Source: Mannheimia indoligenes (GTDB lineage: Bacteria; Pseudomonadota; Gammaproteobacteria; Enterobacterales; Pasteurellaceae). Taken from it: a DNA stretch of 64,000 bases. The stretch covers positions 1-64,000 of the forward strand of contig NZ_JBAJJM010000006.1 of NCBI RefSeq assembly GCF_036880405.1, written 5' to 3'. The notes under the pieces are model-generated. The model did not search any database. It was not told the DNA's origin and worked only from the letters and a program-made list of their open reading frames with translations. Positions 44,068 to 53,900 of the stretch are shown in pieces. Both the position numbers and the translations under genes were made by a program. Position 1 is the first letter of the stretch; each line of letters opens with the position of its first letter.

Positions 44068-44125
44068 ACAAGCGGTTAAATTTAGATAGTTTTTTGCAAA
44101 TTGCTACCCAAATTTAACCGCTTGT
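44068..44125 (-). terminator. Inverted-USS hairpin between msrB and yafD-like gene
   Basis: ACAAGCGGTTAAATTTA-like arm pairs with TAAATTTAACCGCTTGT-like arm, both USS plus tail, downstream of msrB. Confidence 0.75.
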
Positions 44126-44135
44126 ATCTCTAAAA

Positions 44136-44531
44136 TTAGCCGTCCATTTCCTCGCCTGTTTCAGCCCATTTAAAATTTAATGCGACAGAATTTAGGCAAA
44201 AACGTAATCCTGTAGGTGGCGGACCATCGTTAAAAACGTGTCCCATATGGGAATCACAATTTCCGCAACGGATTTCGGTCCGTTGCATTCCGAAACTGTA
44301 ATCAGCCAGATAGCGTAATGATGTTTCTGAAATTGTTTGATAAAAACTTGGCCAGCCACAACCCGCATCAAATTTAGTATCAGAATGAAAGAGCTCTTGA
44401 TGACATCTTGCACAACGGTAAATGCCAATACGGTTTTCATTTAAAAACTTGCCTGTAAAAGGGCGTTCTGTACCGTGATTTATTAAAATATCAATTTGCT
44501 GTTCGGTTAAGTCTTTAATATCTTTAATCAT
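44136..44531 (-). CDS. msrB: Methionine-R-sulfoxide reductase
   Basis: 131 residues. Zinc cysteines C-A-R-C and C-G-N-C and the catalytic cysteine in L-R-F-C-L-N-S-V-A-L are present, with G-C-G-W-P-S-F-Y before them. It reduces methionine R-sulfoxide in proteins. No signal peptide, so cytoplasmic, and not fused to MsrA as in some Haemophilus. It is divergent from gapA. Confidence 0.95.
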   Translation of the reverse strand: MIKDIKDLTEQQIDILINHGTERPFTGKFLNENRIGIYRCARCHQELFHSDTKFDAGCGWPSFYQTISETSLRYLADYSFGMQRTEIRCGNCDSHMGHVFNDGPPPTGLRFCLNSVALNFKWAETGEEMDG

Positions 44532-44601
44532 TATTTTTCTCCTGAAATCATCAAAAACATTGTAACTTTTTTTTCATTGTAAATCGTTATAAATTTCAAA
44601 A

Positions 44602-44617
44602 TTTGACATAGATCACA
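44602..44617. promoter_or_regulatory. CRP/FNR-like site between msrB and gapA
   Basis: TTTGA-CATAGA-TCACA differs from the CRP pattern TGTGA-N6-TCACA by one base; TTGAC-ATAG-ATCAC also resembles an FNR site. Its centre is about 82 bases before the predicted gapA start. Confidence 0.45.
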
Positions 44618-44654
44618 AAAAATTTATCTGTTATATTGAGTGAGTTCTTTTAGC

Positions 44655-44685
44655 TTGTCAGTAAAGTGAAAAGATGTGCTATAAT
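44655..44685 (+). promoter_or_regulatory. Predicted gapA promoter
   Basis: TATAAT at 44680-44685 with an extended -10 (TGC before it) and TTGTCA at 44655-44660 (19-base spacing). Extended -10 offsets the long spacer. Confidence 0.6.
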
Positions 44686-44750
44686 CTCTACATCTTTAGT
44701 AGTACATAAAGAACAAATTTTGTTTAACTTTAATATAGGTAGAAAAATCT

Positions 44751-45755
44751 ATGGCAATTAAAATTGGTATTAACGGCTTTGGTCGTATCGGTCGTATCGT
44801 TTTCCGTGCAGCACAACATCGTGATGACATTGAAGTAGTAGGTATTAACGACTTAATCGATGTTGATTATATGGCTTATATGCTGAAATACGATTCAACT
44901 CACGGTCGTTTTGACGGTACTGTAGAAGTTAAAGATGGTCAATTAGTAGTAAACGGTAAAGCAATCCGTGTAACTGCTGAGCGTGATCCTGCTAACTTAA
45001 AATGGGACGAGATCGGTGTTGATATCGCAGTTGAAGCAACAGGTTTATTCTTAGATGATGAAACTGCTCGTAAACACATCACTGCAGGTGCGAAAAAAGT
45101 TGTTTTAACTGGTCCATCTAAAGATGCAACTCCTATGTTCGTAAACGGTGTAAACTTTGATGCGTATGCAGGTCAAGATATCGTTTCTAATGCTTCTTGT
45201 ACAACAAACTGCTTAGCACCATTAGCGAAAGTAATTCACAATAAATTCGGTATTAAAGAAGGCTTAATGACTACAGTTCACGCAACAACTGCGACACAAA
45301 AAACTGTAGATGGTCCATCAGCGAAAGACTGGCGTGGTGGTCGTGGTGCTTCACAAAACATCATTCCTTCATCAACCGGTGCAGCGAAAGCAGTAGGTAA
45401 AGTATTACCTGCATTAAACGGTAAATTAACCGGTATGGCTTTCCGTGTTCCTACAACTAACGTTTCTGTAGTTGATTTAACAGTAAACCTAGAAAAACCG
45501 GCAACTTATGCTGAAATCTGTGCTGAAATCAAACGTGCTTCAGAAAACGAAATGAAAGGCGTATTAGGCTATACAGAAGATGCTGTAGTTTCAACAGACT
45601 TCAACGGTGCGACTGAAACTTCTGTATTCGATGCAGCAGCAGGTATCGCATTAACAGATACATTCGTTAAATTAGTATCTTGGTACGATAACGAAGTTGG
45701 TTACTCAAACAAAGTATTAGACTTAGTTGCTCACGTATATAACTACAAAGGTTAA
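44751..45755 (+). CDS. gapA: Glyceraldehyde-3-phosphate dehydrogenase
   Basis: 334 residues. I-G-I-N-G-F-G-R-I-G-R binds NAD+; C150 in S-N-A-S-C-T-T-N-C is the catalytic nucleophile. It makes 1,3-bisphosphoglycerate in glycolysis. Codon bias is extreme and a strong extended -10 and terminator fit high expression. Single-gene unit. Confidence 0.98.
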   Translation: MAIKIGINGFGRIGRIVFRAAQHRDDIEVVGINDLIDVDYMAYMLKYDSTHGRFDGTVEVKDGQLVVNGKAIRVTAERDPANLKWDEIGVDIAVEATGLFLDDETARKHITAGAKKVVLTGPSKDATPMFVNGVNFDAYAGQDIVSNASCTTNCLAPLAKVIHNKFGIKEGLMTTVHATTATQKTVDGPSAKDWRGGRGASQNIIPSSTGAAKAVGKVLPALNGKLTGMAFRVPTTNVSVVDLTVNLEKPATYAEICAEIKRASENEMKGVLGYTEDAVVSTDFNGATETSVFDAAAGIALTDTFVKLVSWYDNEVGYSNKVLDLVAHVYNYKG

Positions 45756-45778
45756 TTGATGAGTTATAGCTAAATTTA

Positions 45779-45811
45779 AGGACCAAATTCTGAAAAGAGT
45801 TTGGTCCTTTT
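45779..45811 (+). terminator. gapA terminator
   Basis: AAGGACCAAA pairs with TTTGGTCCTT over an 11-base loop, then TTGC. Confidence 0.88.
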
Positions 45812-45976
45812 GCTTTGTGTAATATTTTATTAATGTCGTTCTAGGTTTATAAACCCGAGCGGTAAAATTGAAAAAGAAATTGAAGAAATTCTTTGATTTA
45901 TAGTGGTAGTTTATTGAAATTTGAAATCGAAATTGCTATATATGAGCCATAAGTTGGCTACTATGGGGAAAATAAA

Positions 45977-46336
45977 ATGGGTAATTTTTGTTATTTTATT
46001 ATGCTATTAATCATTACCTTTTTTACGATTTTAATCTTTAATAAGATAGGCTGGGTAAATGCCGGAATTTTAGTGGTTGTATTTTTCACTTTCTTTGCTG
46101 CTTGGATAGTGCGTAAAAACCAAGAAATAACGCGAGACTTAGAAGAAAAAGAGCTGAATGAATGGCTTGAAAAAGAACTAAAACGTCCAGTCGTTCAAGA
46201 TAAACTACGCCATCTACCACCAAATGATATTGATGATGAAATTAGCACTATTGCTACCGGTAAAGTAAGTTGGACAGATAAAGAGGGAAAAACGACAGAC
46301 CTTTTTGATATTGAAATAAATATCAGATCCAAATAG
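45977..46336 (+). CDS. Hypothetical small membrane protein
   Basis: 119 residues. Two hydrophobic segments (about 5-21 and 28-45) are followed by a charged, lysine/glutamate-rich region (D-L-E-E-K-E-L-N-E-W-L-E) with helical character and a short acidic C-terminal domain. I do not recognise the family. GGGGAA sits eight bases before the ATG. It stands alone between gapA and tRNA-Leu/secG. The 220 bases between the gapA stop and this gene hold the gapA terminator and A/T-rich sequence with no other feature I can support. Confidence 0.6.
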   Translation: MGNFCYFIMLLIITFFTILIFNKIGWVNAGILVVVFFTFFAAWIVRKNQEITRDLEEKELNEWLEKELKRPVVQDKLRHLPPNDIDDEISTIATGKVSWTDKEGKTTDLFDIEINIRSK

Positions 46337-46369
46337 CTTAATATAGGTTGATTATTCCGAAAATAAGAA

Positions 46370-46401
46370 AAAGCCTGCAAACGTTGATTTCACAGGCTTT
46401 C
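46370..46401. terminator. Terminator for secG/tRNA-Leu unit
   Basis: AAAGCCTG pairs with CAGGCTTT over a 15-base loop; on the minus strand it is followed by TTCTTATTTT. Confidence 0.8.
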
Positions 46402-46444
46402 TAAGGTTTTTTAGTTTAGCTTCGTTGAGCTAAATTTAGTTTAA

Positions 46445-46530
46445 TGGTGCTCTGGGCGAGACTTGAACTCGCACGGGCTATGCCCACCACCCCCTCAAGA
46501 TGGCGTGTCTACCAATTCCACCACCAGAGC
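46445..46530 (-). tRNA. tRNA-Leu(GAG)
   Basis: 86 bases with encoded CCA. Acceptor GCTCTGG pairs with CCAGAGC; anticodon loop TTGAGGG gives GAG (codon CUC/CUU); long variable arm as in class II tRNAs; T-loop GTTCAAGTC-type present. It follows secG, the same linkage as secG-leuU in E. coli. Confidence 0.96.
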
Positions 46531-46548
46531 TTTTATTCTTTTACGCGA

Positions 46549-46875
46549 TTATTGAGGGATATCGCTATTTTCCGTTTTTACAGGTTCAACCTGTTTTTGT
46601 TCAACTTGGCTTAAGTCTTCAAATTGACTTGTTGGTGCTTTTGTATTTGAACTTAAGTTACCGATTACTAAGCTGATCGCGAAAAAGATTGTTGCTAATA
46701 ATGCAGTTGTTCTTGATAAGAAGTTTGCAGAACCTGCTGAACCAAAAACAGTTGCTGAAGCACCCGCACCGAAAGATGCACCGGCATCAGCTCCTTTACC
46801 TTGTTGCATTAATACGAATGCGATAAGCAGTACGGCTACAACAAGATAAGCAATTGTTAAAACATTGATTAACAT
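46549..46875 (-). CDS. secG: Preprotein translocase subunit SecG
   Basis: 108 residues. Two membrane helices (about 2-22 and 52-75) flank G-K-G-A-D-A-G-A-S-F-G-A-G-A-S-A-T-V-F-G, the SecG loop. It stimulates SecYE-SecA translocation. The tail is polar, with Gln/Glu. Cotranscribed with tRNA-Leu. Confidence 0.95.
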   Translation of the reverse strand: MLINVLTIAYLVVAVLLIAFVLMQQGKGADAGASFGAGASATVFGSAGSANFLSRTTALLATIFFAISLVIGNLSSNTKAPTSQFEDLSQVEQKQVEPVKTENSDIPQ

Positions 46876-46923
46876 TAATTTGTTCTCTATATAATTCTTT
46901 ATGCGAAATTTGCAATGGCGTGA

Positions 46924-46952
46924 ATAATATAGAATTTACGCCTATTTGACAA
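46924..46952 (-). promoter_or_regulatory. Predicted secG promoter
   Basis: On the minus strand TTGTCA and TATTAT are spaced by 17 bases, about 49 bases before secG. Confidence 0.7.
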
Positions 46953-46982
46953 GAGGCAAACGCTGATTTTTAAACGCTTGAT

Positions 46983-48902
46983 TTAATTTTCAACAGTTTG
47001 TGCTGTCTTTTTCGAATAACGAGCTTTGGGGTTGACTGCAAGCGGTGTAATTTTCGCTAAATTTTGCAAAATTTGACGATTTGGGCTTTGTAACAAATGG
47101 GGTAGTTGTTGATTTAGCTCAAACATAAATTGCTGATAACTTGTCTCTTTTTTACTGATTTGGTTAAGCTGCATTTCCCAATGGGCGGTCATATCCGGTT
47201 GTGTAGCGGAATCGGGTAATGCGTGAATCAGCGTTCTGCCTGCCTCGGTGCTGTGAATATTTTTACCTTTGCGGATTAAAAATCCACGCTTAAAAAGTAA
47301 TTCGATAATACCGGCACGAGTGGCTTCTGTGCCTAAGCCGTCTGTTTCTCTTAGCACTTTTTTCAATTCTTTATCTTGTACAAAACGGGCAATGCCAGTC
47401 ATCGCAGAAAGTAAACTACGATCAGTAAAATGGCGTGGCGGTTGTGTTTTTTTGCTCATAATCTCGCCATTTTCACAGTGTAAAAGCTGTCCTTTTTTTA
47501 CAATAGGCAATAATGGTTCTGCATCATCGAAATTATCTTCTTTACCAAGCAAGGCTTTCCAACCTGCAACAGCTAAATTGCGAGCTTGAGCGGTAAATTT
47601 CCCTCCCGCAATTTCAAGATCAATTTTGCTTTTGCGATATTCTGCATCAGGACAAAATTGCATTAAATACTGGCGGGCAATAAGCTGATAAATCCGTTTT
47701 TCATTTTCCGTTAAATGTACAGTACCTTGCCTAGAGGTTGGGATTATCGCGTGGTGTGCTTCGACCTCTTTATCATTCCAGCAACGATTACGGCGATTAG
47801 GATCAACAACCTCCGGTTTTTCTTGATATTCAGGCAGGTGATGGGCTATAGCTGCCATTACTTTAAACCGATCATTAAAATGCTCTGTCGGTAAATAGCG
47901 ATTATCTGAACGAGGGTAAGTAATCAGCTTGTGTGTTTCATAGAGTTTCTGACAAATATCAAGTACAGCTTGAGCAGAAAGCCCATATTTCCCTGCCGCC
48001 TCCATTTGTAATACAGAAAGCGAGTAGGGAAGTGGGGCTGTTTCCTTTTCGATTTTGTCTTGATAGTCAATAACTTTGGAAGGTTGGTTGATAATCCGTT
48101 TTACTACATTTTCCGCAAGCGGACTAGATAACACTCGCCCATCTTCGTCTTGATAATCTTCGCACGCTTTGCTCGGTTGCCATTGAGCTTTGAATTTTTC
48201 TTGTGTTTCCGGCACGACAATATGAGCGAAAACTTCAAAATAATCTTTTGGAATAAAGTTTTCGATCTCCAGATCACGGCGGACGATTAAACCCAACACA
48301 GGGGTTTGCACTCGACCAACAGATAATACGCCCTTGTAGCCAGCCCAACGCCCTTGTAGTGTATAAGCTCTTGTCATATTAATGCCGTAAAGCCAATCCG
48401 CTCTGGCACGAGCAAGAGCAGAGGTTGCAAGCGGTATAAAATCACTATTTTTTTGCAATTTTTCAATCGCACGGCTTACCGCAGTTGGATTGAGGTCGCT
48501 GACTAAACAACGTTGAATTTGGCTTTTACGTTCAGGTGGTAAATTGAGATAACCAAAAACTTCATCTACCAAAAGTTGCCCTTCACGATCCGGGTCGCCT
48601 GCATTCACTAAAATATCGGCTTTCTTGATGAGCCTTTCGACGATTTTAAATTGCTTTAGCGTTTCTTTTTTGGGAATGAGTTTCCATTGTTCAGGCACAA
48701 TCGGCAAGTGTTCCATTCGCCACATTTTAAAGCGTTCGTCATAGGCGTCAGGTTCGGCTTGTTCTAATAGATGACCAATACACCACGTTACGGTATCGTG
48801 TTCTCCGCATTGAATAAAGCCGTCGCCTCTTGTATGTGGTTTTGGCAACACATCAGCAATGGCTCTGGCAAGACTGGGTTTTTCGGCTACAAATAAACGC
48901 AT
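46983..48902 (-). CDS. topB: DNA topoisomerase III
   Basis: 639 residues, type IA topoisomerase. Toprim residues appear in F-V-A-E-K-P-S-L-A and D-P-D-R-E-G-Q; the active-site tyrosine is in I-T-Y-P-R-S-D-N-R-Y-L. It decatenates replication intermediates. Length suits E. coli TopB (653). Its last codons contain a USS-like string. The convergent/divergent setting gives it its own transcription. Confidence 0.95.
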   Translation of the reverse strand: MRLFVAEKPSLARAIADVLPKPHTRGDGFIQCGEHDTVTWCIGHLLEQAEPDAYDERFKMWRMEHLPIVPEQWKLIPKKETLKQFKIVERLIKKADILVNAGDPDREGQLLVDEVFGYLNLPPERKSQIQRCLVSDLNPTAVSRAIEKLQKNSDFIPLATSALARARADWLYGINMTRAYTLQGRWAGYKGVLSVGRVQTPVLGLIVRRDLEIENFIPKDYFEVFAHIVVPETQEKFKAQWQPSKACEDYQDEDGRVLSSPLAENVVKRIINQPSKVIDYQDKIEKETAPLPYSLSVLQMEAAGKYGLSAQAVLDICQKLYETHKLITYPRSDNRYLPTEHFNDRFKVMAAIAHHLPEYQEKPEVVDPNRRNRCWNDKEVEAHHAIIPTSRQGTVHLTENEKRIYQLIARQYLMQFCPDAEYRKSKIDLEIAGGKFTAQARNLAVAGWKALLGKEDNFDDAEPLLPIVKKGQLLHCENGEIMSKKTQPPRHFTDRSLLSAMTGIARFVQDKELKKVLRETDGLGTEATRAGIIELLFKRGFLIRKGKNIHSTEAGRTLIHALPDSATQPDMTAHWEMQLNQISKKETSYQQFMFELNQQLPHLLQSPNRQILQNLAKITPLAVNPKARYSKKTAQTVEN

Positions 48903-48924
48903 AATAGTAAAACTTTCAAGAAAT

Positions 48925-48955
48925 TTAACCGCTTGTTGTGCTTACAAGCGGTTAA
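48925..48955. terminator. Inverted-USS hairpin between mepA and topB
   Basis: TTAACCGCTTGT pairs with ACAAGCGGTTAA over a 7-base loop, downstream of mepA on the minus strand. Confidence 0.8.
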
Positions 48956-48975
48956 AAAAAGGTGTTGTTTTGCAA

Positions 48976-49803
48976 TTAATTTAAACCTTGTTCAGATAAA
49001 ATCATCTGACACTGAACAGGTGGTGTGGGTAATACTTTTGTAGTTGGCGTGCCTGTATCCGGTTTAGGCTCAAACCAAGAGTAAAGCTCTTCGCCACAGC
49101 CATCGCCTGCTGGAACAGGAGCTTGATTTTCACAACTTGCGGCATCAGCAGGGCAGGTTAAGCGAATGTGGAAATGCGAGTCGTGTCCATACCAAGGGCG
49201 GATTTTACGCAACCAGCCACGATCACTTCCTGCTGTTTGGCAAAGTTTTACTTTAATCGCAGGGTTTACGAAAATACGATCTACTCGGCTGTCTGAAGCT
49301 GCCAATTTAATTAAATGGGTATGGTGCTGATTCCATAAATTGTCATCAACTCGCTGTGTATTGCGATTAACCATAATAGTGGCTAGCCCGGCTGGATTTT
49401 TGGCGGTTTCATCATCCATAGGTCCAAACCTTAACCAAATATCGGCATCCAACCCTGTTTGGTGAGATGCGTGTCCTGATGAAAAACGTCCGCCCGCAGG
49501 CATTCCCATATCGCCAATTAAAATAGTCGGGATTCCTGTTGCTTTCGTTTTTTTCCCTAAGTTGGTGAGATAATCGAGCAACTGTGGATGTCCGTAATAG
49601 CGGTTTCTTGCAGAACGGATTACTTGGTAGCCCTCGCCTTTTAAAGCTAATGGCTCTGCTCCAATAATGCAACCATTGCTGTATCCACCGATAGATTGAG
49701 CTTTACCTTGCACCGGGGTTTTGATTTTTTCCCATTGGGTTGCATTGGCTGTGGTAGCAACGATTGCTAGGCTTGATATAAAGACTGTTTTAAGTAAATT
49801 CAT
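48976..49803 (-). CDS. mepA: Penicillin-insensitive murein endopeptidase
   Basis: 275 residues with a signal peptide (cleaved near T-A-N-A-T). M74/LAS-type zinc site: S-G-H-A-S-H-Q-T-G-L-D-A-D and G-H-D-S-H-F-H-I-R-L. It cuts D-Ala-mDAP crosslinks in the periplasm. Six cysteines probably form disulfides as in E. coli MepA, which needs DsbC (encoded in this window). ATG 49803 is used; an upstream Met at 49833 lacks a signal-peptide-like start. Confidence 0.93.
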   Translation of the reverse strand: MNLLKTVFISSLAIVATTANATQWEKIKTPVQGKAQSIGGYSNGCIIGAEPLALKGEGYQVIRSARNRYYGHPQLLDYLTNLGKKTKATGIPTILIGDMGMPAGGRFSSGHASHQTGLDADIWLRFGPMDDETAKNPAGLATIMVNRNTQRVDDNLWNQHHTHLIKLAASDSRVDRIFVNPAIKVKLCQTAGSDRGWLRKIRPWYGHDSHFHIRLTCPADAASCENQAPVPAGDGCGEELYSWFEPKPDTGTPTTKVLPTPPVQCQMILSEQGLN

Positions 49804-49829
49804 CGTTTTTCCGAGTTTATATAAGTGAT

Positions 49830-49887
49830 TCAAGCGGTTAAATTTGGGGATTTTTTTGCAAAAAAGAGCAAGAAATCAACCGCTTGA
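49830..49887. terminator. Inverted-USS pair between aroC and mepA
   Basis: TCAAGCGGTT and AACCGCTTGA pair at the outside of a 57-base segment with an internal TTTTTTTGCAAAAAAG stem-like run. Confidence 0.65.
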
Positions 49888-49894
49888 GCTTAGT

Positions 49895-50977
49895 TTAGCG
49901 GCATTGAGCCTTAAATCTAAGTAAATGATCTAACAAGACGATTGCCATCATAGCCTCTGCAATCGGTACAGCACGAATGCCTACACAAGGATCGTGTCTG
50001 CCTTTAGTAACGACTTCAACAGGCTCATTATTTTTATTCACGCTTTTACCCGGAATAGTAATGCTTGATGTGGGCTTGAGTGCAATGTTTGCAATAATCG
50101 GCTGACCAGAGCTGATCCCGCCTAAAATACCACCTGCGTGGTTAGATAAAAAACCTTCAGGGGTCATTTCATCACGATGCTCACTACCACGTTGTTCCAC
50201 CACTGCAAAACCATCGCCAATTTCGACCGCTTTCACCGCGTTAATAGACATTAAGGCGTGGGCGAGATTGGCATCTAAGCGGTCAAACACCGGCTCACCT
50301 AAGCCAACAGGTACATTTTCTGCAATTACAGTTAGTTTTGCACCAATGGAATCGCCCTCTTTTTTCAACTCACGAATTAAGGTGTCAAAGCCTTCAATCG
50401 CCACAGGATCAGGGCAGAAGAACGGATTACTATTGACAGCTTGCCAATCAATCTGTTCAATATTCTCAACTGTTTTAGGGTTAATTTTTACATTACCAAT
50501 TTGTGATAAATAGCCACGTACTTCAATGCCGAATTGCTCACGCAAATATTTTTTGGCAATAGCACCTGCGGCAACACGCATTGCGGTTTCACGAGCAGAT
50601 GAACGACCACCACCACGATAATCACGAATGCCGTATTTTTGTTGATAGGTATAATCTGCGTGTCCCGGTCTGAATTTTTCGGCAATATCGCCGTAATCTT
50701 GCGAGCGTTGATCGCCATTTTTAATGATTAAACCAATGCTCGTGCCGGTTGTTTTTCCTTCAAACACACCCGATAAAATTTGTACTTCGTCATCTTCTCG
50801 GCGAGGGGTGGTGTAGCGTGAAGTACCGGGTTTACGGCGGTCTAAATCAGGCTGTAAATCAGCTTCACTTAATTCCATATTTGGTGGTACACCATCTACG
50901 ATACAGCCTAATGCAATACCGTGTGATTCGCCAAAAGTGGTTACTTTAAATAATTGTCCGATGCTGTTGCCTGCCAT
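49895..50977 (-). CDS. aroC: Chorismate synthase
   Basis: 360 residues. Begins G-N-S-I-G-Q-L-F-K-V-T-T-F-G-E-S-H-G and has R-P-G-H-A-D-Y, G-G-G-R-S-S-A-R-E-T and G-R-H-D-P-C-V signatures that bind FMN/EPSP. It makes chorismate for aromatic amino acids, folate and menaquinone; menE two genes away uses the menaquinone branch. Two bases follow the mscK stop. Confidence 0.97.
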   Translation of the reverse strand: MAGNSIGQLFKVTTFGESHGIALGCIVDGVPPNMELSEADLQPDLDRRKPGTSRYTTPRREDDEVQILSGVFEGKTTGTSIGLIIKNGDQRSQDYGDIAEKFRPGHADYTYQQKYGIRDYRGGGRSSARETAMRVAAGAIAKKYLREQFGIEVRGYLSQIGNVKINPKTVENIEQIDWQAVNSNPFFCPDPVAIEGFDTLIRELKKEGDSIGAKLTVIAENVPVGLGEPVFDRLDANLAHALMSINAVKAVEIGDGFAVVEQRGSEHRDEMTPEGFLSNHAGGILGGISSGQPIIANIALKPTSSITIPGKSVNKNNEPVEVVTKGRHDPCVGIRAVPIAEAMMAIVLLDHLLRFKAQCR

Positions 50978-50979
50978 TT

Positions 50980-53900
50980 TTAGTCCTTTTCTTTTGTTGT
51001 TATGTTATTAGGTAGTTCAAAATCAAAGCGTTTTGAACCTACTTTAATTTCATCTTGTGTATCGTTATTTTTGATATAAACATCTAATTGGTTAAATGCA
51101 ATATCAATATTATGCTCATTAAAGACCTGATGAATACGCGTATTGAGTGCATCAATAGTTGGGTTACGATCAGATAAATCATTCACATAAGCCCTTAATT
51201 CGTGATCCAATGTGCTTGCCCCAAATGTAAGGAAATAAGCTCTTGGTTGTGGATCTTTCAGCACTTTCGGATTTTCTTCGGCTACTTGTAGTAACAAGCG
51301 TTTAACTAACTCTACATCAGATCCGTAAGCAACACCAACTTGAACAATAATACGGGTTGCGGTGCTGCTTAATGCCCAGTTTACCAAACGTTCGGTTACG
51401 AAAGCTTTGTTTGGTACGATAACTTCTTTACCATCAAAATCAACTAATGTGGTGGCTCGAATACGAATTTTTGAGACTGTGCCACTATATGTGCCGATTG
51501 TAATAGTATCGCCAATACGCATTGGGCGTTCAAATAAGATGATAATACCTGAAACGAAGTTTGCAAAGATTTCTTGCATACCAAAACCCAGACCGACGGA
51601 AAGTGCGGTGAGTAACCATTGGAGCTTACTCCAAGATACTCCTAATGTACCGAAGGCAAATATTGCTCCTAACGCAATAATTAAATAGGTTAAGAGCGTG
51701 GTAATTGTATAGGGTGTACCTTGCGATAACTTGAAGTGAGAGAAAATAAGGGCTTCGAGTAAGCCGCCTAAGTTTCTGATCAACACCACCATCACCACAA
51801 TAATGAGAATAGCAGTAAGCAAATTCAGCAGCGTGATAGATTCCATCACAATGCCGGCTTCTGTAGTTACACTTTGCTGCCACAAGGTTACGCCATCTAA
51901 GTAGAGAGCAACGGTAATTAAATCTGACCACACCCAGTAGAGAAGTACGAATAAACCAATCCAAAGTACGAAATCAGTTAATTTCAACATTTGGTTTTTC
52001 ACTTCGCTTACAGCAATAGAATCCTCTTTTAACTCAAACGGAATTTCCACACCATCCGGGTTTTCATTATTTTGTTCCGCCTTTGCACGAGCTTTAGCTT
52101 CAGCCGCTTCTCTTTTTTCTTGTAGACGTCTGTAAGCAAGACGACGTGCGGAAATAGAAAATGCACGGTAGAGAACATTGCGGACGATAATCCAAGTAAT
52201 AATTGCAAAATAGGAGGCAATTAAATGCTCAATAATCACTAATGCTGTGTAGTAATAACCCAGTACAATAAGAATAATCAGAACAACCGGAGCAATGAGC
52301 AAGACTAATTTCACAATCGTCAGAAGAATACTTTTCGATTCTTTGGTTTCTTGATGCGTTACATTTTCATAAGTAGAAATAGCTTGCCTGAAGGCTGGGG
52401 CAATCATCCAGATCATTAAAATTAAGACGAGGATTGTCATTGTTTGCCCAAGCACATCGTAAGAAACACCCGTTTCTAATTTTGTAAAAATAGAGGTATT
52501 AAGCAATAACGCAATTAACCAAACTGAGCGTCTTAAAATATTTCGGAAAATTTCATTACTTTTTTGCGGCATATTAAAATGGATATGCCCAATACCGTGA
52601 GGGCGTAACATCGCCACTAAGAAAGCAAAGTAAAGCCAATAAGTCGCCATTTTTAATCCCCAAGCCCAGACTTCTTGTGGATTTTCTAATGAAATATAAG
52701 TAACGGCGATAAACCCTGCTAAGAAAATAAATGTACTTGGTAAGCAAAGCACTACAGTCCAAAAAATAGCAAGTGGTGTATTCCATTGGCTATCAGTTGC
52801 AACAATCTTTAATCGGTTATTAATATGGTGCAGCTTTTGCTTAATGTTATCTTTTTGGCGGTTAATAAAGGTTGCAAGTAATAATAAAATAGTAACTAAA
52901 ACACCTGCCGGCACAATATTATCACGCCAATTTGAGAAGTTGAGTTTTTTACCGATATCAAGAATTTGATAGTGAACGACATCAATAAATTTACTAAACC
53001 ACTCTAAGTCCATCGGGCTATTACTTTTTACCCAGAAACTTTGTTGTTGCAGTTTTTGTTGTAACGTATCACTAATGGTTTGAACCTGTTGTTGGTTCAA
53101 TTCAATATTAATCAATAAATTAAGCTGATTGTTTAACGACTTAATCATTTCAGACAAAGTTGTTGAACGCTCTTGCAAAATCGTGGTTAGTTGTTGTTTT
53201 TCTTGAGCTGTAAATGTGGTTTTACCATCTTGTTCCAATTTACTAATATAGGCATTGATATTAGAGAAAGAATCTTTAAACTCGGTAATATCAAAAACAC
53301 GCACCCGCAAATCGGTAATTTGTTTAGAAATGCCCGAAATCATTTCATCTTGCGGTAATGATTGTTTTTGTTTATTGATAATACGAGAAAGCACCAATGT
53401 GCCTTGTAATGAACTAATTTGCTCTTCAATATTACGTTGGGTTTGTTGAAGGTTATCAAGCACACTTTTAATACGCAAATTATCTTGTGATAATTGCGTC
53501 ATATCTTTCGTTTGTTTTAGTAATTCTTGTGTAACTTTTGTGTTTATATCCAATTCGCGCAAAATAATAGGGTTAGCTGTTGCATTATTTTGCTGATTTT
53601 GAACCGCTTGTGCTTGCTCTAATTTATTTTTAGACTCTTCTACAATCTGATTGTTGATTGCTGTTTGTAAATTAGCAATTTCAGCTTGTAGATTTTGCTG
53701 TTCTTGCTTTTTTTCCTCTAGTTGAGAAGAGTAAACCGCAGCTAAGCTATCACTTCCATTTAGTAATGCTTGGTTATAGGTGTTTTTTAATTCAATGAGT
53801 TCCAGCTCAGCTTCTAACTTAGCTTGAAGTTCGCTTTGAATATTGGCAGTCGAAAGCTGGGTATTAATTTCCTGCCTACGTTTTACCATCTCAGTTAATG

